A DNA stretch of 5,709 nucleotides from Actinomycetes bacterium (lineage in GTDB: Bacteria; Actinomycetota; Actinomycetes; S36-B12): the NCBI GenBank assembly GCA_030425745.1, contig JAUHZW010000145.1:1-5709 (forward strand), given 5' to 3'. Under the pieces are notes generated by a model. The model had not been told where the DNA came from, did no database searches, and saw only the letters and a program-made list of their open reading frames with translations. Shown one piece after another: positions 1 through 5,276 of this stretch. Position 1 is the first letter of the stretch; each line of letters opens with the position of its first letter. The position numbers and the translations under genes were made by a program.

Positions 1-687
1 CTCCTCGAACATGTTGAATCGCACTCCGACGGTGTACTCGTCACCGCAGCGCTCGCGGATCTCCCGGATGATCTCGGTGACGAACCGCAGCCGGTTCTCC
101 GGAGTGCCGCCGTACTCGTCATCACGGTGGTTGACGAGCGGCGAGACGAACCACTCGAGCAGGTCATCGTGGTTCAGGTGCAGGTCGACTCCGTCGGCCC
201 CGGCATCCTGGGCCGCCTTGGCCGACCACGCGAACTCGTCGATGTACCAGCGGATCTCGTCACGATCCAGGACGTGCGGGATCTGGTTCAGGACCGGCGA
301 GCTGAGGGTGGCAGACGGGGCGTTCGGCAGGCCGCCCTGGCTGACGAGTTGGACGGTCGTGAACGCGCCCGCCCCGTGGATGGCCTCGGTGTACGCCTGC
401 ACGCGCTCGTGGAACACCGGCAGGCGGAAGTACCCCTTGGTGCGCGCTCCGACACCCACCGGGGTGAATCCCGGGATGAACAGGTTGTCGATGTGGCCGG
501 TGATGTTCACGATCCAGGCGACACCGTTCTCGCAACGGCGCCGGATGTACTCGATGTTCTGGGCCGCCTGCTCGTCCGTGCCCCACAGCGGTCCCAGCGG
601 GGCCGTGTGGGGTGGCATCATCACCCGATTGCGCAGGGCCATGGTGCCCACCTGGATCGGGGACAGCAGGTTCGCGAATTCCGTCAC
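1..687 (-). CDS. Old Yellow Enzyme family NADH:flavin oxidoreductase (N-terminal part, runs off the left edge)
   Basis: The reading frame starts at GTG 687-685 and stays open to base 1, giving 229 residues without a stop, so the C-terminus lies outside the window. The start is fixed by a GAGG ribosome site (695-698) 7 bases upstream; the ATG at 694 is out of frame. Family signatures in order: the FMN-barrel start LLSPIQVGTMALRNRVMM (residues 7-24), VQL at 112-114, an active-site stretch with H170 and H173, then NHRDDEYGG (186-194) and ENRLRF (197-202), and the phosphate-binding type arginine R223. Members bind FMN in a TIM barrel and reduce activated C=C bonds, or demethylate or oxidise amines, with NAD(P)H; they are cytoplasmic. 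Short members have about 370 residues; FadH/trimethylamine dehydrogenase types have about 650 with an added FAD/NAD domain, and which one this is cannot be decided here. The usual Tyr of the HxxxGYL active-site motif is Asp175. It follows the gene at 745-1929 by 57 bases on the same strand, so co-transcription is possible. Confidence 0.93.
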   Translation of the reverse strand, partial: MTEFANLLSPIQVGTMALRNRVMMPPHTAPLGPLWGTDEQAAQNIEYIRRRCENGVAWIVNITGHIDNLFIPGFTPVGVGARTKGYFRLPVFHERVQAYTEAIHGAGAFTTVQLVSQGGLPNAPSATLSSPVLNQIPHVLDRDEIRWYIDEFAWSAKAAQDAGADGVDLHLNHDDLLEWFVSPLVNHRDDEYGGTPENRLRFVTEIIREIRERCGDEYTVGVRFNMFEE

Positions 688-694
688 AGCACAT

Positions 695-698
695 CCTC
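695..698 (-). promoter_or_regulatory. Ribosome binding site deciding the start of the flavin oxidoreductase
   Basis: GAGG on the minus strand lies 7 bases before GTG 687-685. It selects this GTG over the ATG at 694-692, which directly abuts the site and opens a different frame without family similarity. Confidence 0.7.
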
Positions 699-703
699 GC
701 ACT

Positions 704-730
704 TGTCTAGATGACTTGAGGCATGTCTAG
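704..730 (-). promoter_or_regulatory. Possible operator: two direct copies of CTAGACA upstream of the flavin oxidoreductase
   Basis: On the minus strand CTAGACA occurs at 730-724 and again at 710-704, exactly 20 bases apart, about two helical turns, so two proteins bound there would face the same side of the DNA. The second copy includes the palindrome TCTAGA (706-711). The pair fills most of the 57-base gap before the oxidoreductase start. No convincing -35/-10 pair is visible here, so this is only a candidate regulator site. Confidence 0.3.
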
Positions 731-744
731 CAGACGGGTGCGCC

Positions 745-1929
745 TCAGGTCACCTGTCGGCACACCTTGGCCAGCCGCTTCTTCTCCAGTCGGTCGCACA
801 GGTCGCTGCGGGGCACCTCACCCTTCCAGTGGACCGACCAGTACGAGGCCATGCCGCCGACACAGTCGGCACGGTTCCCGCGGGCGGTCGCGCACACGGC
901 CTCCGCTACCGAGAGGTCATCGGGGTGATACTTCACGGCCCGACTGCCCGTCCCGCGGATGCACAAGGCCCGGCCGAGGTCTGTCGACGCCCCACGGCAC
1001 CAGTCCATCGCGCCGAGGAAGTCATCGGGATGGTCCGCGAGCCACACGTTCGGCGAGTAGAACCAGCAATTCGCCTGATACGTCTCGCGCGTGCTCTCGC
1101 ACTCCGCGCGGGCGTCCTCCAGCGACGGCAGGTCGGCGCCAGCAGCATGCGCGGCGGCGATGTCACCGCTGAACAGCTGCATGTAGACGCCCTCGGCGCA
1201 GCGATGCGCAAGGGTCGAGTTCGGGGACAGGTCGCACAGTCTCAAGGACTTCCGCGGGTTCATGTCTGTGGCGAACATCAGGCCGTGCCCCACTCCATGG
1301 AAGCAGGAGCCGTCCTGGTCCGGGGCACAGATCCGCAGCAGGTCACGCTTGACGTTCGAGGACTGCCCGAGCGCGTACTCGATGATCCCGTGCGTGTAGC
1401 CACCACCGCAGACGTCGTCACGATCGCTCAGTGCCTTGGACGCATCGCCGCCGACAAGTTCGAGAGTCGCGTGCCCGAGGTCGTGGGCCACAGCGTGGCA
1501 GATCCCTGAGACGGAGGGATCATCGTGGATGAGCCGATCGAGTTCGGCCAGGGCCTCGGCCGGACCCTGGGAGTCCAGGACGAGGAGCACTGCGTCCCTC
1601 GTCTGCTCGTACGCCCCTGGCGCAGCGACCGCGACCTCCGGATGGGCCTGGGAGTGATCCGCCTCGTCGACCCCAGTGCCGTCTACCGCAGTGCCGTCGG
1701 CCGCAGCACCACCGCCGTCTGAGCCGTGATCGGTGTCGTGCTCTGCCACGGCCGCGTCGTCGGACACAGCAGTCGCACCCGCAACCGAGGAGGCGTTGCC
1801 ATGGGCATCATGCCCGGAGCCGGTCGGGCGGGTGACGAGCAGGATCACCACCCCCACGAGGACGACCCCCACGAGTGCCGCCACTGCAGACATCACGCGC
1901 TGGCGCCCCATCCGCGGATCTTCGCACAC
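745..1929 (-). CDS. Membrane-anchored secreted protein with paired-cysteine repeats and His clusters, unknown family
   Basis: I do not recognise the family. There are 394 residues from GTG 1929; ATG 1911 (388 residues) is an equally possible start, since the only Shine-Dalgarno-like GAGG (1941-1944) is 11 bases before the GTG. A short basic N-terminus leads into one hydrophobic segment (about 14-33) with no clear cleavage or lipobox site, so it is probably a signal anchor placing the rest outside the membrane. A flexible linker rich in Ala, Gly, Asp and His follows (about 35-105). The folded part (106-394) has 14 cysteines, mostly in pairs 7-11 residues apart that recur about every 35 residues: 201/209, 232/244, 277/288, 311/323, 346/356, 378/390, plus 144 and 174. 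The second Cys usually begins CxxG (174, 209, 244, 323, 356). Histidines cluster at 145, 149, 153, 180, 211 and 215. The even cysteine count and export suggest a disulfide-stapled helical solenoid; metal or cofactor binding by the histidines is inference. It is divergent from the PhzF-like gene. Confidence 0.85.
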   Translation of the reverse strand: MCEDPRMGRQRVMSAVAALVGVVLVGVVILLVTRPTGSGHDAHGNASSVAGATAVSDDAAVAEHDTDHGSDGGGAAADGTAVDGTGVDEADHSQAHPEVAVAAPGAYEQTRDAVLLVLDSQGPAEALAELDRLIHDDPSVSGICHAVAHDLGHATLELVGGDASKALSDRDDVCGGGYTHGIIEYALGQSSNVKRDLLRICAPDQDGSCFHGVGHGLMFATDMNPRKSLRLCDLSPNSTLAHRCAEGVYMQLFSGDIAAAHAAGADLPSLEDARAECESTRETYQANCWFYSPNVWLADHPDDFLGAMDWCRGASTDLGRALCIRGTGSRAVKYHPDDLSVAEAVCATARGNRADCVGGMASYWSVHWKGEVPRSDLCDRLEKKRLAKVCRQVT

Positions 1930-1952
1930 CCGTGCGGTCGCCTCGCTGGAAA

Positions 1953-1965
1953 GCCTCGGCGAGGC
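1953..1965. promoter_or_regulatory. 13-base perfect dyad in the divergent promoter region (candidate operator)
   Basis: GCCTCGGCGAGGC reads the same on both strands around its central G. It sits midway in the 62-base divergent gap and covers the expected -35 zone of the promoter at 1979-1984. Further GCCTCG copies lie at 1940-1945 and 1981-1986. A regulator acting on one or both flanking genes is a reasonable inference; high GC makes short dyads commoner by chance. Confidence 0.4.
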
Positions 1966-1978
1966 ACCTCCGACGGGC

Positions 1979-1984
1979 TAGCCT
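1979..1984 (+). promoter_or_regulatory. -10 box TAGCCT, leaderless promoter for the PhzF-like gene
   Basis: TAGCCT fits the actinobacterial TAnnnT -10 pattern and ends 7 bases before the ATG at 1992, which places the expected transcription start at or next to the start codon. No Shine-Dalgarno sequence lies before the ATG, as expected for a leaderless mRNA. The box is embedded in the palindrome GGCTAGCC (1976-1983). Confidence 0.6.
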
Positions 1985-1991
1985 CGCCGTC

Positions 1992-2837
1992 ATGTCTTCG
2001 CCGATACCGCGCCCGTTCACCCAGGTGGATGTCTTCACCGACCGACCCACGCTGGGCAATCCCGTGGCCGTCGTCCACGACGCCACTGGGCTCGACGATG
2101 CCACCATGCAGGCGTTCACCGACTGGACCAACCTGTCTGAGGCCACCTTCCTGCTGCCGCCCACAGATCCAGCGGCCGACTACCGCGTCCGGATCTTCTG
2201 CCCGGGCAGGGAACTGCCCTTCGCTGGTCACCCGACGCTCGGCACGGCGCATGCCTGGCTGGCTGCGGGTGGGGTGCCTCGCGGCGACGTCATCGTGCAG
2301 GAGTGCGGGGTGGGTCTGGTGCCCATCCGTCGAGACGGCGCCTCGCTCGCGTTCCAGGCTCCCCCACTGCTGCGCTCTGGCCCGTTGGACGACGAGACGG
2401 TCGGCCGACTCATCCGCGGACTCGGACTCACGCCTGATCAGGTGCTCGGACACCAGTGGTGCGACAACGGCCCCAACTGGATGGGGATTCTCGTGACCGA
2501 CGCGGACCTGGTGCTGTCCCTCACCCCGGATCCCCAGATACTGGCCGGCCTTGACGTGGGCGTGGTCGCCCCCAGCACGCACCCCGACGTCGACTTCGAG
2601 GTGCGCGCCTTCTTTCCGGGAAACACGGGCCTGACGGAGGACCCGGTGACCGGTTCCCTCAACGCCGCGCTCGCCCAGTGGCTGATCAGTTCAGGACTGG
2701 CACCAGATGCGTATCGAGCCGCGCAGGGCACGGCCATGGGGCGCGCCGGCAGGGTGCAGGTCCGCCGGGATGCCGACGGCATCTGGATCGGCGGCGACAG
2801 CGTGACCGTCATCCGCGGTGACGTGCAGGTCGCCTGA
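1992..2837 (+). CDS. PhzF family isomerase/epimerase-like protein
   Basis: 281 residues, the normal length for the PhzF/diaminopimelate-epimerase fold, made of two similar halves with the active site between them. Signatures: VDVFTDRPTLGNPVAVV (12-28), NLSEATF (47-53) with the catalytic-type Glu50, RIFCPGRELPFAGHPTLGTA (67-86), and in the second half EDPVTGS (216-222). PhzF itself isomerises trans-2,3-dihydro-3-hydroxyanthranilate in phenazine synthesis. No other phenazine gene is present, and most family members have no known substrate, so only the isomerase-type fold and chemistry can be claimed. It is soluble and cytoplasmic. The start ATG 1992 is chosen because the conserved N-terminus begins there and a leaderless -10 box lies just upstream; the frame is open back to 1875, but that extension lies over the divergent gene. 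The 3' end converges on the DUF4436 gene with an 8-base gap. Confidence 0.93.
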   Translation: MSSPIPRPFTQVDVFTDRPTLGNPVAVVHDATGLDDATMQAFTDWTNLSEATFLLPPTDPAADYRVRIFCPGRELPFAGHPTLGTAHAWLAAGGVPRGDVIVQECGVGLVPIRRDGASLAFQAPPLLRSGPLDDETVGRLIRGLGLTPDQVLGHQWCDNGPNWMGILVTDADLVLSLTPDPQILAGLDVGVVAPSTHPDVDFEVRAFFPGNTGLTEDPVTGSLNAALAQWLISSGLAPDAYRAAQGTAMGRAGRVQVRRDADGIWIGGDSVTVIRGDVQVA

Positions 2838-2845
2838 CGCACGCG

Positions 2846-3820
2846 CTAGTCTCCGCTGCCGGCCGGCCCGGAATCACCGGCGATGCCGGTGTCCATGACG
2901 TCCTCTGTGGACGCCGATGTGACGGCCGCGCCCGCAGCCCCCGACGGCAGTTCCCAACGGCGCCGGAGCCACATCGCCGTCGACAGTGCCAGGCCGATGA
3001 AGGCCAGCAGGGTGATCCACACGTAGGCGAACACATCGATGCCACTGCCGATCGGGGGCTGTCCGGGCAGGTAGAAGCGGACGGCCAGCAGGGCGAAGAC
3101 CAAGGACGCACCCCAGCCGAGGATGCTCGAGTCGACCGGCTGGCGGCCGCTGGCCGTCGTGATGCCGACCGTGATGGCGAACAGTCCGAGGACGAGGGCC
3201 ATGCCCACCAGCAGGAGAGCGAAGAGCTTTGTGGCGGGTGACCTCTCGAAACTCAGGCTCACCGCGCTGCTGCCGTCATCAGTCGGCGCGATCGCGGCCT
3301 CGACATCCCATCCGGCCGCTCCGCCGGTCAGCTGCGGGCTCACGGTCAGGGGTCGGGCCGTCGGCGCCGCGGTGTCCGGATCGGTCTCGATGCTCGCTGC
3401 GCGGATCGTCACGGCCGCGGCGTGGGTGTCGAACGGGTAGGCCGACTCCGCGCCGGAGATGCCGATGGAGTCCTCCGCAGGCGCCAATGCGGCGGAGGCC
3501 GGGATCACGATGTCGTCGGTGCCGTCGCTGGCCGATACCGAGATCCGCAGAGGCGCCAGCAGTCGTCCGTCAGGGGCGAGCAGTGCGTCGTCGACATCGA
3601 GGATGCGGAAACGCAGGAGTGCCTCATAGTCGCCGGGCGTGACCGACACCAGGTCCATCCGCAGCATCACGTCCGCCGACGGCGGAGCCTTGCTGTCGAC
3701 CTCGATCTCGCCACCGGGCGTGTAGAGCAGCCCGAGCGCGGCATAGCCCACCACGACCAGTGACACCACGGCCAGCACGAGGGTCCGGGCCCTGGCCAAG
3801 GGCGGATGCTGCGCGTCCAC
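2846..3820 (-). CDS. DUF4436 family membrane protein
   Basis: 324 residues from GTG 3820, preceded by the purine-rich AAGGGGAG (3830-3823). Topology: one N-terminal helix (about 12-33); an extracytoplasmic, beta-rich domain (about 35-195) containing the family motif YPFD at 128-131; then three helices (about 198-222, 233-250, 262-285). Before the last helix is the hallmark LPGQPPIGSGIDVF (251-264), and FALLAVRFYLPG precedes it, as in DUF4436 proteins of mycobacteria and relatives. A basic RRRW stop-transfer (286-289) and a cytoplasmic Gly/Ala/Ser tail of about 35 residues end the protein. The biochemical role of DUF4436 is not known to me; the exposed domain between membrane anchors suggests an envelope role. 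The alpha/beta hydrolase gene lies 65 bases upstream on the same strand, but a possible separate promoter (3842-3847) lies between them. The stop TAG is part of the CTAG at 2846. Confidence 0.85.
   Translation of the reverse strand: MDAQHPPLARARTLVLAVVSLVVVGYAALGLLYTPGGEIEVDSKAPPSADVMLRMDLVSVTPGDYEALLRFRILDVDDALLAPDGRLLAPLRISVSASDGTDDIVIPASAALAPAEDSIGISGAESAYPFDTHAAAVTIRAASIETDPDTAAPTARPLTVSPQLTGGAAGWDVEAAIAPTDDGSSAVSLSFERSPATKLFALLLVGMALVLGLFAITVGITTASGRQPVDSSILGWGASLVFALLAVRFYLPGQPPIGSGIDVFAYVWITLLAFIGLALSTAMWLRRRWELPSGAAGAAVTSASTEDVMDTGIAGDSGPAGSGD
2875..2891. terminator. Hairpin at the convergent gene ends, possible terminator for the PhzF-like gene
   Basis: CACCGGC-GAT-GCCGGTG is a perfect 7-base-pair stem with a 3-base loop, 37 bases past the PhzF-like stop. 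It lies within the last codons of the opposing DUF4436 gene, because the gap between the two stops is too small to hold a terminator. No T tract follows, so it would act as a hairpin-only terminator, or it may be a chance product of a GC-rich low-complexity tail. Confidence 0.35.
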
Positions 3821-3841
3821 GACTCCCCTTTCGCTCGTCTC

Positions 3842-3847
3842 AGGCTA
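3842..3847 (-). promoter_or_regulatory. -10 box TAGCCT, candidate promoter of the DUF4436 gene
   Basis: On the minus strand TAGCCT (3847-3842) is the same hexamer as the PhzF-like promoter. It lies 21 bases before the GTG at 3820, leaving a leader of roughly 14-15 bases that includes the AAGGGGAG ribosome site. No good -35 match is visible. If active, it would let this gene be expressed apart from the upstream hydrolase. Confidence 0.45.
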
Positions 3848-3889
3848 GCGACGGCGCGCCGTTGATGGGGGTCGTGCGAGGGTCGCTAG
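3845..3889. repeat. Nested inverted repeats between the hydrolase and DUF4436 genes
   Basis: CTAGCGAC (3845-3852) and GTCGCTAG (3882-3889) are perfect 8-base inverted copies 29 bases apart. Just inside the left arm is a 12-base perfect palindrome, ACGGCGCGCCGT (3851-3862). The right arm includes the TAG stop of the hydrolase gene, and the left arm overlaps the -10 box of the DUF4436 gene. It could be a terminator-like structure for the hydrolase transcript or an operator; no T tract is present. Confidence 0.45.
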
Positions 3890-4482
3890 TCACGGGCGAA
3901 GGTCACGACGCGCACCATGACCGTCGCCAGCACCTCGTCTGCGGTGGCCTTGTCCGAGTCATCGCCGCACGCACGCCGGTAGATCGGGATCCCGACTCCC
4001 TCGATGTCTCCGTGACCGGCACCGGGCACCACGGTGACTCCGACCCAGGAGTTCTCCACGAGCATGCGTTCGAGAGCACCGCTGCGATTGCAGGGCGATG
4101 GAGGCGCGAGGACGGCTGCCACCGGCACCTCCCGCAGGTGCGGCAAGGACGAGGCGATCAGGTGATTGGGGCTGTCGACGCCATCGACGAGGACGACTCC
4201 GCGGATCTCAACACCGATGCGAGCGAGATGTTCGGCGAGGTAGCACGCCGCGGCAGCACCGGCTGAGTGACCGACGAGGACGGCCGAGGTGATGCCCCCG
4301 TCGACCAGACGACGGGCGATGCCACGCAGGTGGGAGCGGTTCATATAGAGCGCGGGCATCCACCGGGGCGCCAGCGACGGGCGCACACAGGCCAGACCCG
4401 CGGCGGCGCAGGCACCCGCGAGCCGCTCCAGGTCCTGCGGCCGACGAGTGAACCCGTGCAGCGCCACCACCGTCGTGGACAC
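3886..4482 (-). CDS. Small alpha/beta hydrolase (serine hydrolase fold)
   Basis: 198 residues from GTG 4482, which has a strong AGGAGG ribosome site 7 bases upstream. The oxyanion-hole motif LHGF (8-11) follows the first strand, the nucleophile elbow GHSAG (71-75, Ser73) follows the strand SAVLV, and PGAGHGDIEG (153-162) supplies the catalytic His157. The acid is less clear: the strand before the His ends in APPSPCNRSG (126-135) without an Asp, while Asp100 and Asp104 follow the strand VVLVD. The CN-rich loop and GHGD ending loosely recall chlorophyllase-like and related bacterial hydrolases, but I would not assign a subfamily. There is no signal peptide, so a cytoplasmic esterase or related hydrolase of unknown substrate is inferred. 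It is short for the fold and lacks room for a large lid domain. It is transcribed divergently from the membrane protein at 4569. Confidence 0.85.
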   Translation of the reverse strand: MSTTVVALHGFTRRPQDLERLAGACAAAGLACVRPSLAPRWMPALYMNRSHLRGIARRLVDGGITSAVLVGHSAGAAAACYLAEHLARIGVEIRGVVLVDGVDSPNHLIASSLPHLREVPVAAVLAPPSPCNRSGALERMLVENSWVGVTVVPGAGHGDIEGVGIPIYRRACGDDSDKATADEVLATVMVRVVTFARD

Positions 4483-4489
4483 AGCCCAT

Positions 4490-4495
4490 CCTCCT
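4490..4495 (-). promoter_or_regulatory. Strong ribosome binding site AGGAGG for the alpha/beta hydrolase
   Basis: A perfect AGGAGG on the minus strand lies 7 bases before GTG 4482-4480 and fixes that start. It is the only textbook Shine-Dalgarno site in the window, in contrast with the apparently leaderless gene on the other side of the same divergent gap. Confidence 0.85.
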
Positions 4496-4521
4496 CGCCC
4501 GCCGCCATCGGAACGCCCGCC

Positions 4522-4527
4522 ACGCTA
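4522..4527 (-). promoter_or_regulatory. -10 box TAGCGT, candidate promoter of the alpha/beta hydrolase
   Basis: On the minus strand TAGCGT (4527-4522) fits TAnnnT and would start transcription about 33 bases before the GTG, leaving room for the AGGAGG ribosome site. No clear -35 hexamer is seen. Confidence 0.4.
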
Positions 4528-4554
4528 GTGCAGGCGGGCTGCTCCAGTGCTCGC

Positions 4555-4560
4555 TAGCAT
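4555..4560 (+). promoter_or_regulatory. -10 box TAGCAT, leaderless promoter of the 4569-5654 unit
   Basis: TAGCAT fits TAnnnT and ends 8 bases before the GTG at 4569, so transcription is expected to begin at or beside the start codon. The spacer CAACGCCC contains no Shine-Dalgarno site. The layout mirrors the PhzF-like promoter, including the GCTAGC palindrome around the box (4553-4558). Confidence 0.6.
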
Positions 4561-4568
4561 CAACGCCC

Positions 4569-5273
4569 GTGGTCAACCTCGTCGTGGCACTCGTCGTCAT
4601 CGCCGCCTGCATCGTCATCGGCGTGATCGGCACGCGCTCGTCAATCGCCGCCGGTGGCGATGACCGAAGCAACGACAACGTGATGACGGCCGCTCTGCGG
4701 CTGGCGGGTGCGGCGTTCGTGTTCCTCGCTGCCTTCGCCGGGGTGTCCGAGTGGCAGATCGAGGGCGAGCGGGAGTCCTTGGCCCGCCAGCAGTTCATCG
4801 CGGCCGCAGAGCTCCATCGCAATGCTCCCCAGACCGCGGCCGGCGACTCCCTCAGGGCTGCGCTGGTGGAGTATGCGCAGCGCACCTCCGCCGAGCCGCT
4901 GGACCTGCACTCGGGCGATGCCGCGCTTGAGGCGATCGTCACCCTCACCCCTGACCTGGAGGATGACTCCTTCCTGCGGGAGGAGATCGTCGCCTTCGAG
5001 GACCGCCATGCCGAGCGGCTCATGATTCCGGAGCATGCGGTGCCGTGGCCCATCATCGGCACCGTCTACATCCTCGGCCTCATGACGGCCATCCTGGTGG
5101 CGTACTACCCCACCGGGTCTCGACCGAGCCTGAAGGTGCTGCAGACGGTCACGTCGCTCGCGGTGATCGTCGCCATCCTCGGCGCTCTGACGCTGCTGCA
5201 GTCCCCCTCGCTGGAATCCGGCCGACTCGCAGAGATCCCGACGGCCTTCCTCTCCTCCCTTGAGGTGCGATAG
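4569..5273 (+). CDS. Four-helix membrane protein resembling DUF4239 (bestrophin-like)
   Basis: 234 residues from GTG 4569, a start supported by the leaderless promoter layout and by a membrane helix that begins at once. Helices at about 3-22 and 43-60 are followed by a soluble, charged, mostly helical region (61-158), then helices at about 159-180 and 188-211 and a short tail. The two-helix, soluble domain, two-helix plan, the EW at 61-62 after helix two and the length resemble DUF4239 bestrophin-like proteins, which are uncharacterised. I base this on architecture more than on a clear motif, so a lineage-specific membrane protein is also possible. The soluble part holds many Glu and Arg residues and no Cys. 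It is followed after 3 bases by the next gene, so the two are almost certainly co-transcribed. Confidence 0.8.
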   Translation: MVNLVVALVVIAACIVIGVIGTRSSIAAGGDDRSNDNVMTAALRLAGAAFVFLAAFAGVSEWQIEGERESLARQQFIAAAELHRNAPQTAAGDSLRAALVEYAQRTSAEPLDLHSGDAALEAIVTLTPDLEDDSFLREEIVAFEDRHAERLMIPEHAVPWPIIGTVYILGLMTAILVAYYPTGSRPSLKVLQTVTSLAVIVAILGALTLLQSPSLESGRLAEIPTAFLSSLEVR

Positions 5274-5276
5274 CTC

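Noticed and set aside
260..694. 144-residue minus-strand ORF from ATG 694
   Set aside because: It is a frame-shifted shadow of the flavin oxidoreductase, Pro/His/Arg-rich, with its ATG directly touching the GAGG.
1470..1500. Zincin metalloprotease motif in the cysteine-ladder protein (HDLGH)
   Set aside because: The HExxH glutamate is missing (H149-D-L-G-H153), and the surrounding sequence repeats in Cys units rather than following a protease fold.
745..1620. c-type cytochrome interpretation of the Cys/His-rich protein
   Set aside because: No CxxCH haem attachment motif is present despite the many Cys and His residues.
1600..1830. Tandem repeats in the Ala/Gly/Asp/His linker of the cysteine-ladder protein
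   Set aside because: The sequence is compositionally biased but contains no regular repeat unit; it is treated as a flexible linker.
1875..1991. Longer N-terminus for the PhzF-like protein starting at 1875
   Set aside because: The extra 39 residues are Arg/Ala-rich shadow sequence over the divergent gene; the family's conserved N-terminus and the leaderless promoter both point to ATG 1992.
4208..5062. 284-residue minus-strand ORF spanning the 4483-4568 divergent promoter
   Set aside because: It overlaps two well-supported genes in other frames, and its Ser/Arg/Ala composition is that of antisense high-GC shadow sequence.
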